DNA of 64,000 nucleotides from an uncultured Clostridia bacterium. Lineage in GTDB: Bacteria; Bacillota; Clostridia; Oscillospirales; Ruminococcaceae. How positions within the stretch are numbered: the stretch's first letter is position 1; the number at the start of each line of letters is the position of its first letter. Of the stretch, positions 1 to 7,124 are shown in pieces. The stretch is taken from assembly GCA_947627005.1 (NCBI GenBank), contig CANQUJ010000005.1, forward strand, positions 1-64,000. The letters run 5' to 3'. The notes under the pieces are model-generated. The model had not been told where the DNA came from. It was given only the letters and a program-made list of their open reading frames with translations, and did no database searches. The translations under genes and the position numbers were made by a program.

Positions 1-17
1 GGTCTGAAATGCAAAAT

Positions 18-509
18 CTAAAAAGAAAGGAAAATCACGATGAACAAGTACAAACCGCAGCTTTTTGAACATGAGTAGAGGGTGAGTTCATAATAGACGC
101 CCTTCACGTAAAACGCAGTCATATCGCTGACTATGCATTGTAAAGGCTTGTCGATCTGCATCTCAGACAGCAAAAGATTCGGAAATATGCGATAAGGCTC
201 GCCCGGTTTCTTGTACTTATAATGCTTTGATTTGCTCTTGATTCCCACCGTTTTGCAGCATTTATAAGCATATGGATCAGATAGAATAACCCCGGTATCA
301 AGCCGTATTTTGGCATTCAACCATCTGTATCCGTGGGACGGATACTTAAGATGATACTCCTCAAACAACATGATATTACTGACAAATGCTCTTGTCCTGT
401 CCGACGGATTGGAGAGTCGCTTTTTCCAACTATAGAAGCTGCTGCGATGTATGCCTGTCGTTTCACAGAGCAGCTTTACCGAGAAATCTCCCGACAGTTC
501 CATGATCAC
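18..509 (-). pseudogene. IS3-family transposase OrfB, truncated
   Basis: This is the N-terminal part of an IS3-type DDE transposase. It has the OrfB helix-turn-helix (TTGIHRSSFYSWKKR, about residues 16-30) and the HGYRWLNAKIR segment, and it enters the integrase core at SDMTAFYVKGVYYELTLY, which carries the first catalytic Asp. The reading frame then degenerates into a hydrophobic tail and stops near position 18. The second Asp and the Glu of the DDE triad are therefore missing. The GTG start overlaps the OrfA stop as GTGA, suggesting translational coupling rather than the frameshift used by many IS3 elements. The gene cannot encode an active transposase as seen; the loss could be a deletion or a frameshift whose remainder lies left of the window. 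Confidence 0.75.
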
Positions 510-859
510 TTGATATTCTTGTTGCCGTACAGAATTACCGTACCATCCCCCTTCACCTCGTAGCCTTTTTTTAGCCGAGCTTCCGTGATTCGAGCTTTTA
601 CAATCTCTTGAATGAGTTGCTCTTTTGTCATGGATTCAAGTTCTTCTATTCCTGCTGGCGGAGTCTGAAAGGACGGCGCAGAGATTGAATGCTTTGCCGC
701 CTGTTTCGGTGGAAGCTGTTCGGAATCGCGGTACAGTCTCATATAGTCTCGTGCCGACTGTTCGCTGATTCCATAGATTTCGGCTGCCTGACGGCGAGTG
801 AGTTCACCGGAATAGAGTTTACGTCCGATGTCTAATCGTTGTTCTTTGGTGTACTTCAT
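506..859 (-). CDS. IS3-family transposase OrfA (HTH protein)
   Basis: A 117-residue basic protein. An N-terminal helix-turn-helix (about residues 6-45, RRQAAEIYGISEQSARDYM) would bind the IS ends. A C-terminal helical region (TKEQLIQEIVKARITEARL) is of the type that dimerises OrfA with OrfB. A strong SD (AGGAGG on the minus strand) precedes the ATG. It lies directly upstream of, and overlaps, the broken OrfB, so the pair is one IS remnant. OrfA appears intact but should be non-functional without OrfB. I could not define the terminal inverted repeats; the left one is outside the window. Confidence 0.72.
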   Translation of the reverse strand: MKYTKEQRLDIGRKLYSGELTRRQAAEIYGISEQSARDYMRLYRDSEQLPPKQAAKHSISAPSFQTPPAGIEELESMTKEQLIQEIVKARITEARLKKGYEVKGDGTVILYGNKNIK

Positions 860-996
860 TTTAAACCTCCTGTTTGCTTTTGGGATTGCTTGTGCGAAAG
901 ATGATTCTTTAATGTCTTATATTATACCACCTTCTGTGCAGTTTCTACCCCCTACGTGTACGATTTTAGGATAGCACTACAATCCGACAAATAATA

Positions 997-1030
997 TCCC
1001 CCCGCCTTGTCAAGCCTCGGCGGGGGTTAT
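997..1030 (-). terminator. Hairpin downstream of the ABC exporter
   Basis: CCCCCGCC pairs with GGCGGGGG around a 12-nt loop just after the exporter stop codon. The following tract (GATATTATTTG) is T-rich but not a clean U-run, so this is a likely but imperfect intrinsic terminator. Confidence 0.55.
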
Positions 1031-1042
1031 AATTATTCTCCG

Positions 1043-1975
1043 TTATGCTTTGCTTAGATCGAGAACGCCGTCGAAAGACGGCAGCTTCTCTTCCGTAAAT
1101 TGATGCGAAACCACAAGCAGCAGCTTTCCCTCGACGGAGAGCAGCAAATCCTCGATTTTCCCCGCGGTTGCCTCGTCTAAATTTGCCAGCGGCTCGTCAA
1201 GGATCAATACGTCCGTATCCCGCAGCAAGGCCCTTGCAAGGCAAACGCGCTTCTTTTCCCCGCCCGAAAGGTTCGCGCCGTTCTCGGCGACGACGGCGTC
1301 GAGAGCGCCTTTTTCGGCAAATTTGCCGAGGCCGAGGGCTTTTAGCGTCTCGACAAGCCTTTCGTCGGGAATGTCGCGGTACATCGTCAGATTGTTTCTC
1401 AAAGAATCGTGGAACAGCACGGCTTCCTGCCGAACGACCGTTATGCAGCCGTATGTATCGCAATAGTCGGTGATCGGCGCTCCGTCGACTTCCACGCAGC
1501 CGGCGGTTGCGTCGTAGTAGCGAAGCAGCAGATTTACCGCCGTTGTCTTTCCGCAGCCGCTGGGGCCTTTGATCAGATAGCGGCCGCCCTTTTTTGCCAA
1601 AAAGTTGAGATTGTTCAGCACCGGCTTTTCGTTAGGATAGGCAAACGATACGCCGCGATACCGAATATCCCGCGCAAGCCCGGTAAGCGGCCTTCCCCGG
1701 CCTTTGATATTTCCCTCTTCGATGAATTTCTCCATCGCCAGGCAAGAGGGCTTTATCGCCACGAGCCGGCGAATGATCTCTGCAAGAGAAATCAAGGGAT
1801 AGGATAGCTGGTCGATCATTCCGATCGCGACGAAGAAATTGCCGGCGGAGAAGTCGCCTTTAAGCACGAGCAGGGTCGCGCAAATCAGCACCACAAAGTA
1901 GGAAAGATAGGAAATCAGCGTTGTTATAAGCTGCGAAACCGCCTCAAGGGTCATATTTCCGAGCAGTTTGTTCAT
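1043..1975 (-). CDS. ABC exporter, C-terminal part (permease end plus ATPase)
   Basis: This is the second half of an ABCB-type half transporter: the last membrane helices (residues about 12-65) and a full nucleotide-binding domain. Walker A is GPSGCGKTT, the signature is LSGGEKKR, Walker B is VLILDEP, and the switch His sits in VVSHQF. The frame is open upstream of the first ATG, through residues reading KKILSKFDETNESA. It joins naturally to the C-terminus of the upstream half in the -1 frame. The two pieces are thus one gene split by a single-base shift near 2016-2030. The substrate is unknown. If the shift is real and not corrected by slippage, the transporter is inactive. Confidence 0.75.
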   Translation of the reverse strand: MNKLLGNMTLEAVSQLITTLISYLSYFVVLICATLLVLKGDFSAGNFFVAIGMIDQLSYPLISLAEIIRRLVAIKPSCLAMEKFIEEGNIKGRGRPLTGLARDIRYRGVSFAYPNEKPVLNNLNFLAKKGGRYLIKGPSGCGKTTAVNLLLRYYDATAGCVEVDGAPITDYCDTYGCITVVRQEAVLFHDSLRNNLTMYRDIPDERLVETLKALGLGKFAEKGALDAVVAENGANLSGGEKKRVCLARALLRDTDVLILDEPLANLDEATAGKIEDLLLSVEGKLLLVVSHQFTEEKLPSFDGVLDLSKA

Positions 1976-2016
1976 CGCCGATTCGTTGGTCTCGTCGAAT
2001 TTTGAGAGGATCTTTT

Positions 2017-2637
2017 TTAGATCGAAAAATTTTTGACGATCTCAAAGCCGCTCAACCAATCGTTGACCTTGGCCAGATTCGCTTCGACTTCTTTCAAATA
2101 CGCGGTCTGCGCGTTTTGAAGCCGCTTTTCTATCAGCTTGGGAATATACAGAGGCGTGGTCAGAAGCCCGATCGTGATCAAAGCAAGGCGCCAATCAAGC
2201 GCGAACAGCGCCGCGCCGACAAAGACGATTTTGAAAAGAATCTCCCATAACAGGGGCAGAGTCTCGAATCGGCGGGACTTTATCGTATCCGCCTCGTTCG
2301 CGTATTTTGCGATATATTCGCCCCGCAAAGCCGACTTGTATTCGACATAGCCGCGGTTTAAAATGCTCTCGAAGATGTCTCTCTTAAGCGATTTCGTGCA
2401 GTCGACGGCAAATCTCGCGCCGAACTGCCGGTAGGCGAAGTAGAACAGAATCTCGCCCAAAATAAACGCGCCCAAGAGAATTGCGTATCTAAGAGCAGAG
2501 CTGGTATCCCCGGCGACGGCGCAGTCCAGAACATCGCCCTTGAAGAATTGAAGCGTGACCGCAAAAGCGGTGCTGATGAGTACGGAAACCAAAGCCCCTA
2601 TAAAATAGGCGCCGGCGCGTTTTTGATATTTTTTCAT
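2017..2637 (-). CDS. ABC exporter, N-terminal transmembrane part (frameshifted)
   Basis: This is the first half (206 residues) of the same ABC exporter. It has four or so predicted membrane helices of an ABC type-1 transmembrane domain and ends at EIVKNFSI followed by TAA. A near-perfect SD (AGGAGGT, 4 nt before ATG) supports the start. The break lies in a homopolymeric stretch (AAAAATTTTT then TAAAAAAG). One extra T there would restore a continuous reading through NFFDLKKILSKF into the downstream half. In the zero frame the local sequence also fits an X-XXY-YYZ slippery heptamer (A AAT TTT). A sequencing or assembly indel, a true pseudogene and programmed slippage all remain possible. Confidence 0.72.
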   Translation of the reverse strand: MKKYQKRAGAYFIGALVSVLISTAFAVTLQFFKGDVLDCAVAGDTSSALRYAILLGAFILGEILFYFAYRQFGARFAVDCTKSLKRDIFESILNRGYVEYKSALRGEYIAKYANEADTIKSRRFETLPLLWEILFKIVFVGAALFALDWRLALITIGLLTTPLYIPKLIEKRLQNAQTAYLKEVEANLAKVNDWLSGFEIVKNFSI

Positions 2638-2765
2638 AGTTACCTCCTATGCGCTGCCGCGATAGAAGGATTGAATGAATTTTCCTTCTATCGTTTAGAA
2701 GGAAAGGCGATATTTAACCACGAAAAATCCCCCTTGTTTTTGATTACGACCCGTTTTCGGCGGTT

Positions 2766-3707
2766 TTACCTCATCACCAAGAACAGATAAACCGCGTAGG
2801 CGGCGATCATAAGCGCGCCCTGCCACTTTTGAAACTTCTCGGTTATAAGGGTCGGGATTATCGCGATTACGACGAGAATAAGGCAGGCGGGCATATCGTA
2901 GACGAGCCCTTGGCGGTCGATGGTAAGCTGCCCGCGCGAGACGAGCGAGCTTATCGGAAGAATAAGGGTGAGGTCGATTATATTCGCGCCGATGATGTTT
3001 CCGGCCGAAAGGCCAGACTGTTTTTTGACGATGGCGGTTATCGTGGTGACGAGCTCGGGCAGAGAAGTCCCTATCGCGACCATAGTTACGGCGATTATCC
3101 CCTCGGGGACGTGGAAGAAGGTCGCGATATTAGAGCCGTGGTCGACCAAAAGATCCGAACCGATGACGAGCATAACCGCGCCGACTACGAAGAGAATGAT
3201 CTTTATAACGAGGTCTTTTTTCTCGAACTTCGGCTTTTCCGACGCGCCGCTCATATCCTCTTTTGCCGAGCGGACGTTTTCGTATACGAAAGCCGCGAAT
3301 ACCGCAAGAAGTATCACGCTCGCGATCACCGAGAGCTTGCCAGAAAGGCAGCCGAGCCAAACCGCAGTGACCGCCGCGACCAGCAAAATCCCTTTTACGA
3401 GATATTTTTTTCTTGTGACGGCGATGGACATAAAGATAATCCCGATAGACAGAATAAGGCCGGTGTTCGCAGTGACCGAGCCGACGGCGTTACCGACGGC
3501 CATTGAATATTTCCCCTGCGCCGCCGCCATAACCGAGACTATCATCTCGGGCATCGTGGTCGCCAGAGAAACTATCGTCGCGCCGACTATAAATTTCGGT
3601 ATCCCCGAAATTTCGGCAATGAAGGAAGCGGAGTCGACGAAGAAATCGCCGCCCTTGACGATCAGAACAACCCCGACCGCGAAGAGCAAAAGATCGAGCC
3701 AAATCAT
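2766..3707 (-). CDS. Cation/Ca2+ exchanger (CaCA family, YrbG-like)
   Basis: A 313-residue membrane protein with about ten hydrophobic segments arranged as two homologous halves. Each half has the alpha-repeat signature of sodium/calcium exchangers: ATTMPEMIVS with GNAVGSVTANTG in the first, and GTSLPELVTT with GANIIDLTLILP in the second. The acidic residues in these repeats coordinate the ion in the family. A central charged loop (about residues 148-165) separates the halves. A Mn2+-type riboswitch lies directly upstream, so manganese, or calcium/manganese, is a likely exported ion here. The family is usually annotated as a Ca2+/Na+ antiporter; the ion is inferred from context. SD AGAGGG precedes the ATG. 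Confidence 0.85.
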   Translation of the reverse strand: MIWLDLLLFAVGVVLIVKGGDFFVDSASFIAEISGIPKFIVGATIVSLATTMPEMIVSVMAAAQGKYSMAVGNAVGSVTANTGLILSIGIIFMSIAVTRKKYLVKGILLVAAVTAVWLGCLSGKLSVIASVILLAVFAAFVYENVRSAKEDMSGASEKPKFEKKDLVIKIILFVVGAVMLVIGSDLLVDHGSNIATFFHVPEGIIAVTMVAIGTSLPELVTTITAIVKKQSGLSAGNIIGANIIDLTLILPISSLVSRGQLTIDRQGLVYDMPACLILVVIAIIPTLITEKFQKWQGALMIAAYAVYLFLVMR

Positions 3708-3753
3708 TTTATATACCCTCTTTTAAAGAAAATTTTCGGAGCGCGGCGAGCAT

Positions 3754-3793
3754 AAAAAAGACCCATCCGCCGAGAATACGCCCCAAAGCGGAT
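3754..3793 (-). terminator. Riboswitch-controlled intrinsic terminator
   Basis: On the minus strand ATCCGC pairs with GCGGAT across a loop of about 17 nt and is followed by GGGTCTTTTTT. Its 5' arm overlaps the 3' strand of the riboswitch P1 helix (3791-3796). The two helices exclude each other, which is the layout of a transcription-terminating expression platform where ligand-stabilised P1 prevents termination. Confidence 0.75.
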
Positions 3794-3882
3794 AAGTCTC
3801 ATCGTTTAGAACCATGCCGGGCCGCAAAGCAGCGGCCGCGATGACGGCAGGGTAACGCTTGCGCGCCAATTACTCCCTTATC
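3791..3882 (-). promoter_or_regulatory. yybP-ykoY (Mn2+) riboswitch
   Basis: The minus strand reads GATAAGGGAGTA at the 5' end and GATGAGACTTATC at the 3' end. GATAAG and CTTATC form P1, and the GGGAGTA and TGAGAC elements match the conserved yybP-ykoY core. Internal arms include CGCGGCCGC and GCGGCCCGG segments. The family senses Mn2+ and usually controls cation exporters, which fits the exchanger gene starting about 85 nt downstream. It is predicted to be an ON switch. Confidence 0.78.
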
Positions 3883-3939
3883 AAGAACATTTTAACCCAA
3901 CCCGCAGGTTTTGTCAACCCCCGCGGGCAGAAGACAGAA

Positions 3940-3985
3940 ATCGGATTGTCAGAAGACAGAAATTAGAAGATAGAGAATAAGGGCT
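3940..3985. repeat. Purine-rich dispersed repeat (AGAAGACAGAAA type)
   Basis: Short units of the type AGAAGACAGAAATC occur here. The reverse complement closely matches 25102-25160, and degenerate versions lie near 53768-53790 and 55870-55910. All are intergenic. No function is evident. Confidence 0.5.
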
Positions 3986-4067
3986 GATTTGCGGTCTCTT
4001 CGGCGTTTCGACTGCGCGATGGCGCTTAAGCGAGAAAAAACGCGAAAGAAAAAGTAGCGAAAGGGGC

Positions 4068-4096
4068 TTGACAACCGCGGAATTTTCCCGTATAAT
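4068..4096 (+). promoter_or_regulatory. Sigma-A promoter of the tRNA-Ser pair
   Basis: TTGACA (4068-4073) and TATAAT (4091-4096) are separated by exactly 17 bp, ending 14 nt before the first (broken) tRNA-Ser copy. This consensus promoter is the only strong one seen upstream of either copy, so the intact tRNA probably depends on read-through from it. Confidence 0.8.
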
Positions 4097-4110
4097 CAAA
4101 ATGTTCACAC

Positions 4111-4320
4111 GGAGAAATACCCAAGAGGTGAAGGGGCTCCCCTGCTAAGGGAGTAGGTCGGGTAACCGGCGGGGGCGATTTTCGCGACCGCCGCCTGCGG
4201 CGGAAACAGGGAGCGAAAATCGGCGAAGCGGTCAAAACCGACAGCGACGAGCAGGAGCGACCGTCGGTTTTGGGCACCGCAAGAGGGGTCGCGAAGCGAC
4301 TTCAATTCCCTATTTCGGCT
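4111..4320 (+). pseudogene. tRNA-Ser(GCU) copy interrupted by a hairpin insert
   Basis: Positions 4111-4171 are identical to the first 61 nt of the intact tRNA-Ser downstream, including the anticodon arm with GCU. The variable/T-arm region is then interrupted by about 130 bp (4172-4300). The T-loop and acceptor end resume in altered form as TTCAATTCCCTATTTCGGCT (4301-4320). The 3' acceptor strand no longer pairs with GGAGAAA, so no functional tRNA can be formed. The same 5' leader (TTCACAC) precedes both copies, pointing to a tandem duplication of the locus. Confidence 0.7.
4172..4300 (+). repeat. Small hairpin-rich insertion in the tRNA-Ser copy
   Basis: This segment of about 130 bp is nearly all inverted repeats: CGATTTTCGC with GCGAAAATCG enclosing CCGCCGCCTGCGGCGG, then CAAAACCGAC with GTCGGTTTTG. 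It lies inside the tRNA T-arm region and has no coding potential. It resembles a small palindromic element rather than coding DNA. Confidence 0.55.
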
Positions 4321-4362
4321 ACGGACTTCGCGTTAAAATTTAATATTGAAATCAATTCACAC

Positions 4363-4452
4363 GGAGAAATACCCAAGAGGTGAAGGGGCTCCCCTGCTAA
4401 GGGAGTAGGTCGGGTAACCGGCGCGAGGGTTCAATTCCCTCTTTCTCCGCCA
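4363..4452 (+). tRNA. tRNA-Ser(GCU)
   Basis: A complete class II tRNA with a long variable arm. The acceptor pairs GGAGAAA (4363-4369) with TTTCTCC (4442-4448), followed by discriminator G and encoded CCA. The anticodon stem encloses loop CTGCTAA, giving anticodon GCU (serine, AGC/AGU codons). The T-loop is GTTCAATTC. The 3' 24 nt (4429-4452) form the left attachment site of the adjacent integrative element. Confidence 0.93.
4429..4452 (+). repeat. attL core (3' end of tRNA-Ser)
   Basis: These 24 bp, running from the T-arm of tRNA-Ser through CCA, recur exactly at 10527-10550. The match ends sharply on both sides. The integrase gene lies about 150 bp inside the repeat, the usual position for a tRNA-targeting tyrosine integrase. 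Confidence 0.85.
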
Positions 4453-4453
4453 G

Positions 4454-4492
4454 CAAAAAAGCTCGTATTACTGCGGTTTTACGAGCCTTTTT
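4454..4492 (+). terminator. Terminator after tRNA-Ser
   Basis: GCTCGTA pairs with TACGAGC (4461-4486) and is followed by CTTTTT. The opposite strand also carries a T-run, so it may work in both directions. Confidence 0.7.
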
Positions 4493-4560
4493 CATACCCA
4501 AAAAACCGTTTTGACCCCACATTTTACCCCTACCAGAATTAAAAGACGCTTTTTTATAAG

Positions 4561-4600
4561 GAAAACCCCGCCGAGAGATAACTCCGAGCGGGGGATTTTT
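4561..4600 (-). terminator. Terminator of the integrase gene
   Basis: CCCCGC pairs with GCGGGG (4566-4593), flanked by GGATTTTTT on the plus strand and GTTTTCC on the minus strand. It sits at the integrase stop codon and probably ends that transcript. Confidence 0.6.
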
Positions 4601-5760
4601 TATGCCTGTCTTTTCAAGCTGTCATAATAGTTCTGCATACGCGCCGCCATATCCTCTTTCATCTTTTCGGAAACGTGGGCGTAGGTCGATAATGTGAACG
4701 ACGCTGTTGCGTGACCCATAAAGTCTTGAACGCTTTTAAGGTCGCTCCCCGACGCGATTGCAGATGTGCAACAGGTATGCCGCAGGTCGTGCGGTCGTGC
4801 GTCGGGTCTGCCGATAGAGGTCGCGGCGCGTTTGAAGTGCTTATAAAAAGTTAGAAATGTCAGATGAGTTCCGAGAGGGTCAGTAAATACAAGGTTATCG
4901 GGATTACTCCACGCTTGACCCGCCGCAAACCTGTTTTCAAGCTGTTTAACTTTTTCGGCGTGTAGATACTCAAAACAAATGTCAGGGGGCATTATAGTGC
5001 GGTCTTTGCCGCTTTTAGTCGTCGGAAGTATGTAATATCGGGCGTTTCGGCTCTTTTCTTTTTGTAGCTGTTGGGCGATGTGCAAGGTGTGTTTTTCAAA
5101 GTCTACATTATCCCAGCTTAAACCCAGCAATTCGCCCTCCCGAAGTCCTGCAAACAGCGCAACCGCAAAAGCGTTTTTGAGGGGGTCATTTTCTATCGCG
5201 TCCAGAAACAGCGGAATTTCACTGTCGGTCAGCGGCTTTATTTCCTTTTTAATCTTTTTCGGCAAAGTGCAGTGGTCGCATGGATTAAAGGGGATTAGCA
5301 TTTGTCTGAAAGCGTCCGAAAGTGCCTTGCTTAAAACGCCGTTTATATTTGCGACGGTTTTCGGCGAATATCCCTCGTCAATCAGGCTGTTATATAATCC
5401 TTGAATGTGAACCGCCCTTAAATCCTGTAGCTTTATGCCGCCCAAGCGTGTTTTTAAATGCTTTTCTATAATGACCGAATATGACGCTTTTGTTAAAGGC
5501 TTTAAGTTATGACAAAAAGTCGATAACCACTCGTCGAGCCATTGGCAAACGGTGAGCTTGTTGACTTCGGTATATGTTCCCTCGTCAAGTGCTTTTGTCA
5601 ATTTTGTTAATTGCTTTCTGACTTCGGCTTGACTGCTCCCATAAATCGACCGTCTTTTCGGTCGTCCTGTTGCGGGGTCAGTTCCTACCACAATTCGAGC
5701 CTCCCAGCGACCGTCGGGGCGTTGACGGACACTGCCCTCACGATTTGCACGTTTTGGCAT
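4600..5760 (-). CDS. int: Tyrosine recombinase/integrase
   Basis: A 386-residue site-specific recombinase that would integrate and excise the element at tRNA-Ser. The N-terminus (GSVRQRPDGRWEARI) is the AP2-like arm-binding domain of Tn916/phage-type integrases, followed by a SAM-like core-binding domain (about 70-170). The catalytic residues are visible: R207 (FAGLREGE), K249 (TTKSGKDR), H324 and R327 (HDLRHT), H350 (MGHAT) and the nucleophile Y360 (STYAHV). Length is typical. The gene lies next to attL and overlaps the upstream gene by 23 bp. It should be transcribed from the promoter at 6563-6591. Confidence 0.95.
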   Translation of the reverse strand: MPKRANREGSVRQRPDGRWEARIVVGTDPATGRPKRRSIYGSSQAEVRKQLTKLTKALDEGTYTEVNKLTVCQWLDEWLSTFCHNLKPLTKASYSVIIEKHLKTRLGGIKLQDLRAVHIQGLYNSLIDEGYSPKTVANINGVLSKALSDAFRQMLIPFNPCDHCTLPKKIKKEIKPLTDSEIPLFLDAIENDPLKNAFAVALFAGLREGELLGLSWDNVDFEKHTLHIAQQLQKEKSRNARYYILPTTKSGKDRTIMPPDICFEYLHAEKVKQLENRFAAGQAWSNPDNLVFTDPLGTHLTFLTFYKHFKRAATSIGRPDARPHDLRHTCCTSAIASGSDLKSVQDFMGHATASFTLSTYAHVSEKMKEDMAARMQNYYDSLKRQA

Positions 5761-6526
5761 TGTTTAATTCCTCCTTTAAAAAATCGCCATATTCCTTTAA
5801 ATTTTCCACTGACATCTTTGATTTACAATTATATACATAATCGTCGCGCCGTCTTTCAAATTCGTTGATTTTTTTATAATATTCAAGACTTCCCGACATT
5901 TTGCGGTCAAGCGTTTTTCTTATTTGACTGACTTTTCTTTTGTTTAAATCCTGCCAAATATCGTGGACAGCCTCCGCGCAGGTGAGATGAGTAAATTTGC
6001 TAAAGGTTGACAGTCGCGGACAATACTTTAATTTTTTTGTGTCGCCTGTAAACCAACGCCCACAATGCTGACAGCGTATGAGGATTAAATCGTTATAGGC
6101 GTAAAAGTAAAGCAGGAAAAAGACAACTTCCCGAACCGATTTAACATTAGATACTTTCCAACCCTCCGAGGGGTCAACAGCACTAAGCGGCAAATACGTT
6201 TTTGTTATATGCTGTGATATTCTCAATTTCTCAATGTCGCGCAATTTGACGGTTATATAATCCTCGTCGCCGACAACGGAATTAAAGAAATATAATGCAC
6301 TGCCGTCCTCGTACATATTCCAAATTCTTTTGCTTTTCTGTTTTCCTGTAACGATTGAAACGGCTTGAGCCGCCGCAAAGTCGTCGCCATATCCTGCTTT
6401 ACTCGGAAACATTTCCTCAAGAACCGAAATGAGATTACCAAGTGCAAGACCAGTGCTGCCAAGACTGTAAACCTTTTCGCCCTCCGAAATGCTCGTTGTG
6501 CCGTTGTTTTTAATTATTAGTTCCAT
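5738..6526 (-). CDS. Zinc-finger-like protein upstream of the integrase
   Basis: A 262-residue protein of unknown function. The centre holds a cysteine cluster (CQHCGRWF about 154-161, KYCPR, then a further Cys) like a treble-clef or CGNR-type zinc finger. The C-terminal third is charged and helical (EYYKKINEFERRRDDYVYN). Proteins of this arrangement are common in Firmicutes integrative elements; I suspect the DUF6076 family but cannot confirm it. Its stop overlaps the integrase start, indicating coupled expression. An AAGGAGG site precedes the ATG. It may regulate the element or assist recombination. Confidence 0.75.
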   Translation of the reverse strand: MELIIKNNGTTSISEGEKVYSLGSTGLALGNLISVLEEMFPSKAGYGDDFAAAQAVSIVTGKQKSKRIWNMYEDGSALYFFNSVVGDEDYITVKLRDIEKLRISQHITKTYLPLSAVDPSEGWKVSNVKSVREVVFFLLYFYAYNDLILIRCQHCGRWFTGDTKKLKYCPRLSTFSKFTHLTCAEAVHDIWQDLNKRKVSQIRKTLDRKMSGSLEYYKKINEFERRRDDYVYNCKSKMSVENLKEYGDFLKEELNNAKTCKS

Positions 6527-6562
6527 TAAAAGCCTCCTTGAATCTGTTACTTTTCAATCAAT

Positions 6563-6591
6563 ATTATATCATAAAAAATTATCCTTGTCAA
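6563..6591 (-). promoter_or_regulatory. Promoter of the integrase operon
   Basis: On the minus strand TTGACA and TATAAT are separated by 17 bp. Its -35 box overlaps the -35 of the divergent plus-strand promoter, so the two promoters probably compete or are jointly repressed. Confidence 0.75.
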
Positions 6592-6632
6592 CAACATTTT
6601 GTTCTATTATAATTTAATTGTCAAGAGAACAA
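6585..6632 (+). promoter_or_regulatory. Divergent promoter with operator-like inverted repeat
   Basis: TTGTCA (6585-6590) and TATAAT (6608-6613) have a 17-bp spacer. TTGTTCT (6599-6605) and AGAACAA (6626-6632) form a 7-bp inverted repeat around the -10 box, and TTGTCAA occurs twice. This is a likely binding site for one of the small HTH proteins encoded just downstream. Confidence 0.6.
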
Positions 6633-6658
6633 AAATATTTAACCGAGGAGGCGATTTT

Positions 6659-6853
6659 ATGAAAAATAATCTTGATATTCGTTTTAAACTCGACCGAGCA
6701 GGTTTCAAGTTGTGGGAGCTTGCAACCGCGTTGGGAACAAGCGACTCCGCACTTAGCCGCACACTTCGGCAAGAGCTTTCAGACGAGCAAAAACAAAAAA
6801 TCGTTAAAAAGATTGACGAAATGTCCGAGAGGAGGAAAGCGGAAAATGGCTGA
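6659..6853 (+). CDS. Small HTH protein
   Basis: A 64-residue protein with a helix-turn-helix pattern (FKLWELATALGTSDSALSRTLRQEL, given here by its ends at about residues 16-40) followed by a charged helix. I chose the ATG at 6659 because GAGGAGG lies 7 nt upstream; an earlier in-frame start at 6599 has no SD and would overlap the promoter. It is the first gene after the divergent promoter and overlaps the next gene by 8 bp. The probable role is control of the element's own promoters, like small XRE-type or immunity regulators. Confidence 0.7.
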   Translation: MKNNLDIRFKLDRAGFKLWELATALGTSDSALSRTLRQELSDEQKQKIVKKIDEMSERRKAENG

Positions 6854-7043
6854 AAAGCTCGTTTACAATGCAAGCGAGGTCGCCGAATCGTTGGGGATAT
6901 GCAAACCAGAAGTCTACCAGCTTTTCAAGCGTGCAGATTTTCCGTCGGTGAAGTTATCGGAACGCCGCGTCGTTGTACCAGTGGACGCGCTGAAAAAGTG
7001 GCTGGACAGGCAAGCGCAGGGGGCGGCAGACGGTGAACGATAA
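6846..7043 (+). CDS. Excisionase-like HTH_17 protein
   Basis: A 65-residue protein with a MerR/excisionase-type winged helix: YNASEVAESLGICKPEVYQL, then VKLSERRVVVPVDALKKWL. This is the fold of Xis proteins and of many element-encoded DNA-binding proteins. The ATG at 6846 follows GAGGAGGAAAG. The gene is coupled to the preceding HTH gene by an 8-bp overlap. The likely role is directing the integrase toward excision, or acting as a regulator; family membership is clear, the role is inference. Confidence 0.8.
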   Translation: MAEKLVYNASEVAESLGICKPEVYQLFKRADFPSVKLSERRVVVPVDALKKWLDRQAQGAADGER

Positions 7044-7124
7044 AAAGGTTTTATTCGACATCGACGCCGCGCGAGATTTTCTCGACGTTACATTATCAAG
7101 AAACAGGGCGACACTTGCTTTCGC

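Noticed and set aside
2829-3726. Two long plus-strand frames over the CaCA exchanger gene
   Set aside because: The minus-strand frame has clear family motifs, a riboswitch and an SD. The plus-strand frames lack all of these.
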